Shown here: positions 45,945 through 56,451 of the stretch, piece by piece
Numbering within the stretch: the stretch's first letter is position 1
Layout of the letters: every line of letters starts with the position of its first letter
Assembly (NCBI GenBank): GCA_037042185.1
Contig: JAXQJY010000032.1
Location: 3,348,001-3,412,000, forward strand
From: Sordariomycetes sp. S80-01Y
Lineage: Eukaryota > Ascomycota > Sordariomycetes
Length of the DNA: 64,000 nucleotides
Direction: 5' to 3'
The notes under the pieces: generated by a model
What the model saw: the letters and a program-made list of their open reading frames with translations, nothing else
Database searches by the model: none
What the model was told of the DNA's origin: nothing
Position numbers and translations under genes: made by a program

Positions 45945-46575
45945 TTAGTTGATGAAGTTGACAATGAAGAAGTGCAGAAGAAGGCTGCACACAACGTAGT
46001 CGGCAAAAGCCCTGGGAGAATCGTGTTAGCGCATGATGTTCGTAGCCAACACAGTAGGAGCAATTGTACCTCTCAGGTGATACTTTCGGGAAATCGGATT
46101 TGTTCGCTTCGGTGGTCTGAATTCGCAAAGAAACTGCGGCATGTCAGCTTCGACAGGTCTTGAAGTGGCGGGTCCTTGCTCACCTGTGAGAACGAATTGC
46201 CCGGCAGTACCGCAAAAGCCAGAAAGGAAAGCATTGAACGGCTGTCGAAAAGGTTAGCGGCGTGCGCCTAGTCTCTCCGGTTTCAACACGTACGTAGTTG
46301 CCAGCCAAGATACAGTACAGGAACTGTAACGCTCCTACAACCACCAAGAAGCCGAGGAACACATCCAAAAGCTTTGTTCGTTGCGGCGTGTGAGTGATAT
46401 AGTGGTCGTAAATGTTGAGGACAACCTTGTCCCAGTTCGTCGCATTGATGGTCGAGGGGCCGCTCGTCTTGCTGGGCTTGGGAGTCGGAGGAACGGAGCC
46501 CACGGTCGAAGTGCCAGCTTGCGTTGTTGCTGCAGCCGAGGGCGCTGGCTCGCGAACGTTCTTTTTCGGAGGCAT
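45945..46575 (-). CDS. OST2: Oligosaccharyltransferase subunit Ost2/DAD1
   Basis: Four exons, 46575-46294, 46241-46184, 46133-46070 and 46011-45945, with introns of 52, 50 and 58 bp, encode 156 aa. Ost2/DAD1 is a small membrane subunit of the ER complex that N-glycosylates proteins. After a Pro/Thr-rich cytosolic N-terminus of about 45 aa come YITHTPQRTKLLDVFLGFLVVVGALQFLYCILAGNYPFN, then FLSGFCGTAGQFVLTVSLRIQ and the highly conserved end SPERAFADYVVCSLLLHFFIVNFIN, which is split by the last intron. Three membrane spans are evident. Extra length compared with animal DAD1 (113 aa) is all N-terminal. It is divergent from the TMEM14 gene, with 298 bp between starts. Confidence 0.95.
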
Positions 46576-46873
46576 TGTGTCGATCCGGGTTCTGATGGTT
46601 GACGTAGATGGGATCTGAGATGAGAAGTTGGAGATGGTCGTTGTTAAGGCTAGAGCTTGGGACACGAAAGCTACAACACTGGCGCGGTTTGATTGGTGCA
46701 TGTCAGAGGGTGGAGCAAAACCTGGGGAGCAAGTCGATGGTGTCAAATGCTCGAGGTCGGCCGAGGTTCTCCTACCACTGACGTGCTGCATTGAATACGA
46801 CATCTGAGCATCTCAGTCCACCTTCAAATTATCCAAAGTATCTGTCTTCATCCGACTAAACAAAGTTTACATA

Positions 46874-47302
46874 ATGGTAAGTGGCTATCCGCCGAGTTCG
46901 AGCGCTGTCGGCACTGACATCATCAAAGTCGTCCAACCAGTCTCTCGATGTCACCTCATTTATCCTCGCCGCTCTGACTGCGGGTGGCGGTATCATGGGA
47001 TACGCGAAGACTCGATCTCTCCCTTCCATCATTGCCGGCTGCTCCGTCGGCGCTCTCTGTACGAACCCCAGCTTCCCATGACCCAGGGATTCCCCTAACC
47101 TTGCACAGACGGCATCGGAGGTTATCGACTTCAGAATCGCCAGCCATACGGTGCCGAGCTATCTCTTCTGGCTTCCATCATTCTCGGCGGCTCTTCGATT
47201 CCGCGTGCGATCAAACTGAGGAAGCCTGTGCCCATCGCGCTGAGCGTGCTCGCCTCGTTCGGCTTGTACACGTTCGGTGATGCGGTTCGCAAGACTTTGT
47301 AA
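46874..47302 (+). CDS. TMEM14-family small membrane protein
   Basis: Exons 46874-46876, 46929-47058 and 47109-47302, with introns of 52 and 50 bp, encode 108 aa. The first exon is only the ATG, immediately followed by a GTAAGT donor; CTGAC and an AAAG acceptor complete intron 1. The product has the family's glycine-rich spans: LDVTSFILAALTAGGGIMGY, SLPSIIAGCSVGALYGIGGY and ALSVLASFGLYTFGDAVRK, so three to four membrane helices. TMEM14 proteins are mostly mitochondrial inner-membrane proteins; animal TMEM14C moves protoporphyrinogen IX, and the fungal role is unsettled. Without the splice no sensible protein results. Confidence 0.9.
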
Positions 47303-47569
47303 TAACCATGTATTCATCTGCGTACACTCGAATAAATTATTGCAAGATTGAATGAACGCCCAGCGCGTCGACGTCGTGACTCGACCCAAGTCCTTCTCTA
47401 ATTGTACATCGTGACGACAAGTCTGACGCAAACCTAGACCGCAGTTGGCAGGGACCAGAAACGCCCAATCATGATATCGTACAGCTCATATTAATTGTAT
47501 ATCGTCGTCTAGTAGTTCGCACCGTTGGGCCCGGGCATCGTGATCGGGGTAATCGCTCTCGTGCTCGGG

Positions 47570-47857
47570 TTACAAGCCCAGCTCTTTCTGCGAAGCCTTG
47601 ATCCGATCACGCTTCGCTCTGGCGGCTGCTCGGTTCTCGGCTTGCATTTTTGCCCGCTCGCTCTTCAGGCACTTGTCGACTGCGGCCTTGAGGTCGTTGC
47701 AACCGCCCGTTGCTTTGTGCATGAAGCCCTTGGCATGGCAGTCCTCCAGGGAGGCGATGATGTCCTCGCACGCTGCAGCGAGTTTGTCAGAAGTGAAACA
47801 GGCGTTCCCAAAACGCTACATACCGAGTGCGTTCTTTGTGTGCAGATGCGGATGCAT
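47570..47857 (-). CDS. CMC2: Cmc2, cytochrome c oxidase biogenesis factor (twin Cx9C)
   Basis: Exons 47857-47824 and 47772-47570, with a 51-bp intron, encode 78 aa. Cmc2 is an intermembrane-space protein imported by the Mia40 relay and needed for COX assembly. The N-terminus [16 protein letters not shown] is the family signature. Two Cx9C pairs are visible, [11 protein letters not shown] and [11 protein letters not shown], followed by a basic helix with KAKRDRIK-like residues. Cys spacing is exact. An open frame on the other strand (47525-48079) is the antisense of this gene and not a protein. The start is 222 bp from the divergent prefoldin gene. Confidence 0.93.
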
Positions 47858-48079
47858 TATGGTCGATTCAGAGATGGTGAAGAGAGGTCAAGGATTGGCG
47901 GGTTTGGAGGGTCGACGACGTTGAAAAGCTTGGACCAATCCGAGCCTCGGGGGTTCTCAGGCTCACCTCAACCCATATCAGACAACTTCACGACCAAAAC
48001 ACAACTTTCTCGGGCCGTCCTTTCGCAGCACCCTGTACAAAGAGCCAAAAGACCCTTTAGTGCAGTTTTTGATACGAAA

Positions 48080-48686
48080 ATGGCAGCGGCGGCGTCCTCG
48101 TCGCAGCAACAGGCCGCTACCCAGCAAAAGCAGCCTCAAGGTCAGTCTCTTACCAGCCCGGGGACGCTGGATCAGCACGATTCTCACAGCCGCACAGTTG
48201 ACTTGCAAACACAATACTCCAACTACAAGAACACGCTGCAGCAAATAGCGCAGAAGATTGGCGACATCGAGCAGGAGGCCGAGGAGCACAAGTTCGTCAC
48301 CCCACTACCCCTCCTTGGTCAGGTTCGAGTTGAAATTGCTTGCAACACTACCTCATAATTCCATCAAGGTACACATTCGCTGATACCTTTATACAGGCTT
48401 GTGCTGGAAACTTTGGAGCCGCTTTCTGGGGATCGCAAGTGCTTCCGACTGATCAACGGTGTGCTGGTTGAGCGGACAGTCAAGGATGTCGTGCCGGCGC
48501 TGAAGACGAATCAAGAGGGGCTGAAAAAGGTACTGGACGATATGGTGAAGCAGTACAAGTCGAAGCAGGATGAACTGGACAAGTGGAAGGTATGTTGGCA
48601 TTGCCGTCCTCTTAAGTGCCCGAAAACCATCACACTAACCTGCAATTCTACAGAAAAAGCACAACGTTCAAGTCGTTCGTCAATGA
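48080..48686 (+). CDS. GIM4: Prefoldin subunit 2 (Gim4)
   Basis: Exons 48080-48140, 48198-48291, 48397-48589 and 48654-48686, with introns of 57, 105 and 63-64 bp, encode 126 aa. Prefoldin is a hexameric chaperone delivering actin and tubulin to CCT. After an Ala/Gln-rich start the protein is a helical hairpin: LQTQYSNYKNTLQQIAQKIG, EAEEHKLVLETLEPLSGDRKC, the family loop FRLINGVLVERTV, and a C-terminal helix ending KHNVQVVRQ in the 33-nt last exon. The first intron is inferred because splicing gives the expected QPQVDLQTQY; it is 3n and stopless. The second intron uses an unusual GTTCGT donor but the join restores EEHKLVLETL. Confidence 0.93.
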
Positions 48687-51654
48687 TGCCTATGCTAGCT
48701 TGGTCTTTAGACGATCACAACCGGTTTGAATCCATGAAGAACTCTTGCGGCGCAACGCGACTCCCTAAGGCGATGCACCCAATGTGAACCTCGCTTGCAA
48801 GCCATCCCGTGACAGCCCACCTCTGGAGTTCGCAGCCCACACGGCAACTCACAGCCCATCATGAACTCCGCCACTACTGACAAGGAAGGGAAGGCTTCTC
48901 AACACCAGGCACCAGGTCCGTCATCAAAATCTATATCACGTGATGCACGGTCCGTGGCGCGTCCTGCAGGTCACCCACCCTCAAGTCGTAATCGAGGGGG
49001 GATGCGCTGGCAGTATCGATCTCGCCCTCGGCGTGGGACGGTTTCTGCCCAACGATAGTTACACCAGGCGTTGGCCCTGGCGTACAAAATTGGGCTCCGA
49101 TTTTTGACAATAGCTGCGGACCTGTTGATTAGAGAGGACCTGGTGAGTTGAAGCACTGTTTGCCCGCGATAAGTCCACACCTGATCCAGACGAGCCTGTG
49201 GCGTGAGTCAACATCTAATAAGAAACGTCAAAGTGTGGCACAATAATAGACGGTGAGTCAAAAACAACCTTATGAGGTCAACCCCACGGATGGCTATGTT
49301 CAGAGCCCAAATACCAACCGTTCCGTGAGGCTTGGGTCTTCGTGTGCATCAAGACTGCGTGGCAAAGCACGTCAGGTAGGTCTGACAATACGATCCAACT
49401 ACGACTCCTTGGTGTGCACAGATCGGGAGATGCTTCCTCAAAAAGCGAGGGAATTGGACATCTACACAGGTTGTGTACCCATCCCCTAGTTTCAGACTGT
49501 CGTGGGGGGTGATTGGGCGAAAACCTCGAAGCTGCATGGCGTACAGTAGCGGACAGGAGGAGGGATGAGGCTGCATATCGTTCATTGCGCGGAATGTCAT
49601 CAATTGAAGAGAGGACAACTGGGATTCTTCATCAGGGATTTAGTCTAACCAAAACTGTGAGAAGACTCATCGTCAGCCTTCCTTAATAGATGGAAGGCGG
49701 GCTCATGTCTTCATTTACGCTCGCAGCATAGCTCAGTCGCAGAAGGTATCAAGTGCATTATCTCGCTTACGAAGAGACCGAAAACGAAAGCGGTACAAAG
49801 GGGACTGATATGGACCTCGTCGGTTTGCTGCCTCGTATTTTGTTTCTTGTGTCCCCCTCGCCGTACGGGTGTGTCCCGAACAACCATCCCGGAATGGCAG
49901 GGGAGGCGGCGCTTGCCGGATGATCTCGTCCTTGACCGATACTTTGATGACCGCAGTAACGAGAAAAGTTCCCAGTCTTAGGTTCGGGTGTTCTCATTGA
50001 GTGGCACCTTTCTGAGCTGGGGTAACGTCCTCGTGGAAGCGACATGCGTGAAGATCCACGGTCCGAATACTCGGGTTTGGGCCTGTGGATAGCCAACCAG
50101 TCATTGATGACTGGATAATCTCCCTTTTGAAACTTATACTGGAATTCAAAAGGGAGCACTTGTGCTCCTGTACATTCTCTGTGCAACGGCTGCCGCGCAT
50201 AGCACCATCAGCCACAGCCTCACCTTTTGCAGCCTGGACTTCTGGACCTGGACTCTGGCCGTTGATGCGCACTAACCCTGACACTGACACTATAGGCGGG
50301 AAGATGCGTCCAAATATGAGGCGGGCAGGTCGCCGGCTGCGGGCAGGCGGCCCAAACTTGGGTGAATCGAAGCAGGGAGGCTGTCTACACACCGCTTCTC
50401 CCAGGATCTGACTTTGGTAGCAGGGGCGCCTCGGGCGGTCAGGAGTGGGGGATGGATGGATTCAAGCATTCGGATGCTACTGAAGAACTCTAATGTGAAA
50501 GCGCAAGAAACATGACGATGCAGCTTGGTTTTCCCGATGAGGTGATCTAAAGAGACTTGAAAGTAACCTGAGAGTTCAAGTTGGGACCGTAGGGAAGAGC
50601 TTATGTAATCTGTTTATCGACTGCTGCGGCGCAGCCGTGCGTTGGTGACGGCACGCTGAGATGCGTCCCGGTACGACTGTTGAGGGCGCGTACCAAAACA
50701 AACTGTCGCATCCATCAGAAGTAACGATCGCAGCCTTGTGTCAACCGTCAGCGCCAAGGTGCTTGATTGCGGCGAGCGATTCACAGTGCGAAGGAGTATT
50801 TGCGCGTCAAAAGGTGAGGCACCTACTGTAGAGGGCAGACCTTACACCGTGTGCGGAACCCCACGTCAAGCTTGGAAGCCTCCACATTGGATGCCGCCAG
50901 ACTCGGATGCGACAGGAAGACTAACTTCAACTGAACAACTCAGACACCCTCCCACTGCAGCGTCCATCCGCCCGCACCCCAGAGACGCGCAGTAGCACGT
51001 TCGATTTCGACCTAAGCACCGACTCTTCAAGGTACCAATTGACCCCAGCTTGCGTCAGGCAATCCTGTGCGCGCGGCCTGAAGCATCCCGGCAAGGCCTC
51101 TGCGCTGACGCGATCTTGCAGCGCATCCATTGACGAACGAGACGCCGTCGCTTGTGTAACATCGCCGTATTTACGACACGCCAGCACAGTGACAGCAAAC
51201 CCAAGCTACCATACTGCTTCGATACACCCCACGGCCGACTCGACCCAGACCGATCTCGCGCCCACCGACGTTACCCCTTTGGCGGTATAGCTGCAACTGC
51301 GCTGCGTGCTGCTGCGGGCTGTCCCACCCTCCCCTCCTAGGCTGCGTTGTCAACCCATCAGCTTCTCTCCCAACCTACATCATACCGTCGCGCCCAAGCA
51401 GGCGTCATAGGCCCCCGACAGTGCGGGTCAGGTCCAGATCATCGCCAGCAAGTAGGGATTGTCGCTGAGCCACGGTTCCTTGGTACTCATCTGCACCCCA
51501 AGGGAGTGAACCCTGAGGCTTGCCTACATCACACTACAGCGCAAAGCACCCTTGCGACGTGGCCCACCGCGGCAACGCATCATCGCCTACCAGCGAGGCT
51601 CAGCTGTATCGTCCCGAGATCATACAAAACGGCTAGCAGCTGCAGGTAGCCACC
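48687..51654. other. Gene-poor region upstream of HAP3
   Basis: Nearly 3 kb without a convincing intact gene. It contains a cluster of three hairpins at 50097-50168 and, on the minus strand at 50222-50268, a short multicopper-oxidase-like sequence that may be a relic. The last 600 bp before 51655 are rich in C and probably the HAP3 promoter and leader. No tRNA folded convincingly. Confidence 0.5.
50097..50168. repeat. Cluster of three perfect inverted repeats (hairpins)
   Basis: CCAGTCAT/ATGACTGG (50097-50114, 2-nt spacer), CTCCCTTTTGAA/TTCAAAAGGGAG (50120-50131 and 50145-50156, 13-nt loop) and GGAGCAC/GTGCTCC (50153-50159 and 50162-50168, 2-nt spacer). All stems are perfect. The density is well above chance and might be a structured RNA, a foldback element remnant or a protein-binding palindrome. 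Confidence 0.6.
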
Positions 51655-52517
51655 ATGTCCGACTCTCAATCCCCTACCAAGGATGCCGACCAAGGTGCAC
51701 AGTCGCCAGAAGAGATGAACGAAGGAGACCCACAAGGCGCTGGCCTCGGCTACGAGTTCGAGGGCGTCAAAGAACAAGATAGATGGCTCCCTATAGCCAA
51801 TGGTAAGTCCTATTGTCCCCTTCTCGGTCCATGATTTGCTCGTTGCGCGCCGTACCTACAGCCGTGCATAATCGACCATGTCTCTCAACTCGTCCAAGTC
51901 TCCTGAGTCGTCTCGCGGGGCGGCGCCCGACAAATGCGAGGAAACCGATGCTAACATTCGCAATTTTGCTCCAGTCGCCCGAATCATGAAAAATGCACTA
52001 CCAGACAACGCCAAAATCGCCAAGGAAGCGAAGGAGTGTATGCAAGAGTGCGTAAGCGAGTTCATCTCCTTCATCACCAGTGAAGGTAAGTGGTGATGCC
52101 CATGCACCTCGCCTACCACTGATTGACATCTACTTTCCAGCTTCGGAGAAATGTCAGCAAGAGAAGCGGAAGACTGTCAATGGCGAGGACATTCTCTTTG
52201 CCATGACCTCACTCGGATTCGAGAATTATGCAGAAGCCCTCAAGGTTTATCTCTCAAAGTATCGCGAGGTCAGTACGTCAAGCGCGGGCCAAAGCATTGG
52301 CAATTAACAGCAGTCACAGCAACAGTCGCAGAGTAACCGAGAGCGCGTCATGGAAAACGCGGGTGGCTGGGCTGGAGGTATGCCTGGGAAGGAAGGCATG
52401 CCTGATGCCACGGGCGACTTTGGCGAGGGTGCAAACCATGTCGAGGGCGGCGATGTTAACTACATGTACGCGGGCCAACCCGGTCACAATGGCGCCGGCC
52501 CTGGAGAGGGCTATTAG
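51655..52517 (+). CDS. HAP3: CCAAT-binding factor subunit Hap3/HapC (NF-YB)
   Basis: Exons 51655-51802, 51975-52085, 52141-52268 and 52311-52517 encode 197 aa. Hap3 pairs with Hap5 through a histone fold and with Hap2 binds CCAAT boxes. The core is near-identical to the family: [20 protein letters not shown] (split after Asn), [20 protein letters not shown], and [20 protein letters not shown] to KYRE. The N-terminus is acidic; the C-terminus is Gln- then Gly-rich, ending [12 protein letters not shown]. The ATG sits in a CACCATGTC context. Introns are 172, 55 and 42 bp. The last acceptor is uncertain because it runs into CAG-rich sequence with several in-frame AGs. An in-frame ATG lies inside intron 1 (51878). 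Confidence 0.95.
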
Positions 52518-54396
52518 TTTGGGGCTCTCTTAGGCAACCTCAACGATGCTCAAGGCACGGATGGGTCTTTGCTGAGATGGAAGGAGGCAGAATCCCAGTC
52601 CGGATTACGACCTGCCTGGAAATGAGAGTGGCGCTTAGGTTGTGGTCTGCATGAGTCAAAGGGTGGGATCTGAGCGAATAGCTCAGTGGATCTTCGGTGT
52701 TGAGGGCGCTGTGTGCAGCGCATTGAACGCCGGGCTTTCTTTCCAGGGGAACAGGTTAAGCTTCGCCCAACGACCAGATCGGTCGTGAGCTTGACTGGAC
52801 CTGGTCTTTGTCAGCCTGGAGCGACACACTAGTCTGTGGTATTTAATGTGGTGTTGGTATTGGTTATATTAGATTCCCTTCAGGTTTGGTTTCCCTTTCA
52901 CTTCCGTCTCATTCCGAGCCAAGATCAGTTCTTTCGGCGAGGGAATGTTGCTACCACCAAGTATGTTAACTCTACTGAGTTATGCCTGGCATTGAATACA
53001 GAACTCTGATATTTCTCCCTGCTTACGATGATGAATGTGCATTTGCGAGATGGAGGATGTAGCTGGCGTGGCACCGGCGCTTTCATTTAGCTCAGGAGGG
53101 CTCGACAGAGCAACCATCAATTGACAACACGCTTCTGCTCCAGTCTACAATCGTTGTTGTATATGTGCTCGAGCATCTTTACCTCCACTTTGTCGTTAAG
53201 TGCAAACACCATCAGGTTTGGTACTTGCACCATGTGTCGTGCTGCTGTGCTCGTGGCACATTTATCTCCTTTCGCTACGGTGGCTGCTTGCTGTGTGGTT
53301 TGCAGTGTTTTCCGGTCAATCAATGCATTGACTTTACTCCGTATAAACTTCAATCGTTAGCTACGAAGGTTTCCAATATGAAACCCCTCAGTAGAGAGCT
53401 TCATGGTCTCAAATAATGAACCTCATCCAACTTGCTGTTTAAACATTTCGCTCTCTCTCAGCGACCCAAAATACTCTGCTAAATCAGGGCGATACACGCC
53501 AAACCACAATAACCACTGGTATATAGCATAGGAATACCACGAAGAGGCTTGAGCTAATCATTTGGCCTGTAGCAAGACATAGAGATCATTTGAGAATGGG
53601 TACTGAGGGTGCAGTAGGCCTTGGTGCGCATGAGGAACAAATAGGCAAATACAAATACGACATGAGGAGCTTGATTTTAAGATCCTTCTGAGTAGATGAG
53701 CAGACGGGATATTCATTATCGCTTACCACAGACTCACTTATACAGAATTGATTTGAGAACATGTAAAGCGCCCAATCTGTATTTTGGAACCACTGCGGGA
53801 AGGCTTCCGTCATTTCAACTTGTGGTCGGTGCTGGGGTGATGAGCAAGCCACCTATGTACAATTGAGTCCCATGAACGGAACACAGAGGTTACTCAGTAG
53901 TAGGCTGAAGTAATGGTTGGCTCTGACTCTCTTCCAGTCATCATGAGCCATCGCGGGCTTGTACCATTTGAGGGCTGACACTGTAGTATCAGCGTCTAAG
54001 CTGAGTCGGGGTGGCACGTGCTCACTCCACTGCGGTCATCGCCGGAGTGGTCCGCAGCCCCACTATGAATCCCTACTAGGTTTACCTGCAGATTTGGAAA
54101 AAAAGTTGCCCTTTGCACCTCTCACCTTGGTTTCAACGCCTCCCCGCATCATTTTCTCGACCTCTCGCGCTCTCCTCCCGTCGCCCGCGCAAAACGGCAT
54201 CGATTATCGTCGTCAACCGCTGCTGTACTCGACCGGTGTTGTTGTATTGCCTTCTATTATGACCGACAGCTCCTCGCACGCGCTGGCTCAACACACATTT
54301 CAGTCCATGATCATACCTTAACGCCGTCGCAACCAGCTGCTCCTGCTCCCATCGAACGGCTAGCGAAAGGGGCCCCGGCAGTCTTTCTAACCTCCC
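52518..54396. other. Intergenic region (HAP3 / RRN3)
   Basis: 1.9 kb, AT-richer around 52850-53850 than the rest of the window. Two mutually antisense frames at 53117-53416 have no recognisable product. The stretch before 54397 is CT-rich leader with a CACGTG at 54017. No RNA gene or clear transposon seen. Confidence 0.45.
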
Positions 54397-56451
54397 ATGC
54401 GACCTTTTACACAAATGTCTCGGACCACACCAGGTCCCGCGAGGAACGCCACGCCTTCCAAATCGATATTGAAGCCGTCTTCTGCCCTTGGCAAACGGAG
54501 AAACGACGATGCGGATGTAGCCTTCGACGACCTTCCCAGCAGCCCGACGAAACGACGCAAAGTCCTCTTCGACGAAGTGCGCAATCGAACATACGAGGTG
54601 GGAAAGAGGACCATGGACGAAGTCAAGCGGGAAGTGAGGGACGCTCTTGAGGGGCATCGACGGGGCAACGACGGCTCTTACGACACGCTCAAGGAGCTAT
54701 TCTCCAACGATACACGCCCATCGATGAACGAACACGAGGAGGCCTTGAAACCCCAAGAACTGCGAGCCTACGTCATCGCACTTACGAGCTGCATGCCGTT
54801 GCTGAAGGACAGGGACTGCAATGGCTTGGTCAAAGCCATCATCAATTGCCAGTGGTTAGGGCGGGATGATGACTTTGTCAAGGTCTACAACTACTTTTTG
54901 GCGTCTCTGATAAGCGCTCAAGGGTCTTACCTGTCACCAGTCCTGACCATGATGGTCGAGAACTTCACCCTCACGCGGTTGTCTCAATGGACTGTAACCG
55001 ACTACCCCGAGGTTGGCCGAGACACCATGCGCGATCGGCTGCACAAGTCAATTAGGCATTTGCTGCAGATATTTCCAGGCGCCCTGGATATTCTGAAGAG
55101 CTTGCTCCGCGCGAAATTCCCGTTTCCTGATCAGTCAGTTAAGGATCATATGGCCTATATTCACAATATCCTACGCATCAAAGACTATGCGCCTAGTCTT
55201 ACCGAAGCAATTTTGGACGTTATACTCTCTCGCGTGGTCAATATTGACTCTCAAATGATGGTGGATCTGGAGGACCTCGACGACGATATCACCGCTGCAG
55301 TTATGTACGCAATCAGAGACAACCAAACAGGTCCGACGAATTGGGATGATGACGGCGACGACGAAAGCGATAGCGATACCGAGTCAGTCGACAGCGACGA
55401 CCCCGATTACGACAAGGAAGCGGCGAAGATCAAGGAGGTTAAGGACAATGTTGAGAAGATGGATGCGATCCTAGACACGCTTTTCGCCTACCACACCGCA
55501 CTTATCACGTCGGACCCCAGTTCCGACAAAGCATTCGATGCCTTCACCGTCATACTCCGTGAATTCGACGAATGGGTGCTCCCAACATACAAATCGAGGC
55601 ATACACAGTTTCTCATTTTCCATTTCGCGCAGAAGGATGAGAGGCTCTCGGACGCCTTCTGTGGGCAGATGATACACATTGCCTTCGACCAAACCACACC
55701 GACGCCCCACCTCTTCCGGCAGTCTGCCATTGCTTACCTGGCGAGTTTCGTTGCTCGAGGTGCTCACGTGCAGCCGGCGTCAGTGCAAGCAATATTTGAC
55801 CTCATCATCCACCACATGAACGAGTACTCGGACAAGCACGAGGCGAATTGCTCCGGTCCTGACCTGAGGCGTTGGCCAATCTTTTACAGCCTTGCGCAAG
55901 CCGCCATGTACATCTTTTGCTTCCGGTGGCAAGACCTTGTGGTTTCCGCACCAGAGATGGTCGATCCGGCCGACCCAGCTTCGTACCTGGGCCAGGATCT
56001 CGAGTGGCCGGGCACCAACAGGCACGATCTCCTGAGCCACATTCGAGGCAAGTTCAACCCGCTCAAAGTTTGCGCTCCGGTGATTGTCGAAGAGTTCGCC
56101 AAGCTGGCACATCGATTGCAGTTTGCCTACGTCTACCCGCTCATCGAGACGAATAAGCGCCTCCGCCTCACGCAATTCATGACATCCTACGCCACAGGAG
56201 GCGCTCTGCGGGACGCCGGATACGAGGCAGGAGACGAAAGCCTCCACGTTATGGACCCTTACTTCCCGTTCGACCCGTATCAGCTGCCCGTGAGCAAGAG
56301 ATGGCTCGAGGGAGATTATGTGCAGTGGAGAGGCGTTCCCGGTCTGAACGCAGACGAGAGCGACGACGACAGTGACGACATGGAAGACGACGACGAGGTG
56401 GATGACTTGGAGGAGGCTACGGGGACGGAAAGTGACGGCGTTGACGAATAA
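54397..56451 (+). CDS. RRN3: RNA polymerase I initiation factor Rrn3 (TIF-IA)
   Basis: A single exon encoding 684 aa from ATG 54397 (a second ATG at residue 7 is possible). Rrn3 binds Pol I and recruits it to rDNA promoters, responding to growth signals. After a disordered, basic N-terminus (KRRNDDADV, SSPTKRRKVLF) comes a HEAT-repeat body with family-type segments: IALTSCMPLLKDRDCNGLVK, YNYFLASLISAQGSYLSPVL, RLHKSIRHLLQIFPGALDIL and FRQSAIAYLASFVARGAHV. An acidic Asp/Ser-rich loop (residues about 315-345) corresponds to the regulated serine patch. The C-terminus is a long acidic tail (DESDDDSDDMEDDDEVDD), longer than in yeast. No intron is needed. Confidence 0.94.
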   Translation: MRPFTQMSRTTPGPARNATPSKSILKPSSALGKRRNDDADVAFDDLPSSPTKRRKVLFDEVRNRTYEVGKRTMDEVKREVRDALEGHRRGNDGSYDTLKELFSNDTRPSMNEHEEALKPQELRAYVIALTSCMPLLKDRDCNGLVKAIINCQWLGRDDDFVKVYNYFLASLISAQGSYLSPVLTMMVENFTLTRLSQWTVTDYPEVGRDTMRDRLHKSIRHLLQIFPGALDILKSLLRAKFPFPDQSVKDHMAYIHNILRIKDYAPSLTEAILDVILSRVVNIDSQMMVDLEDLDDDITAAVMYAIRDNQTGPTNWDDDGDDESDSDTESVDSDDPDYDKEAAKIKEVKDNVEKMDAILDTLFAYHTALITSDPSSDKAFDAFTVILREFDEWVLPTYKSRHTQFLIFHFAQKDERLSDAFCGQMIHIAFDQTTPTPHLFRQSAIAYLASFVARGAHVQPASVQAIFDLIIHHMNEYSDKHEANCSGPDLRRWPIFYSLAQAAMYIFCFRWQDLVVSAPEMVDPADPASYLGQDLEWPGTNRHDLLSHIRGKFNPLKVCAPVIVEEFAKLAHRLQFAYVYPLIETNKRLRLTQFMTSYATGGALRDAGYEAGDESLHVMDPYFPFDPYQLPVSKRWLEGDYVQWRGVPGLNADESDDDSDDMEDDDEVDDLEEATGTESDGVDE

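Noticed and set aside
47525-48079. Long plus-strand open frame upstream of prefoldin
   Set aside because: It is antisense to CMC2 and shares no features with a known protein; prefoldin starts at the ATG at 48080.
53117-53416. Two antisense frames in the AT-richer spacer
   Set aside because: They overlap on opposite strands with no similarity I know; no transposon ends or target-site duplication seen.
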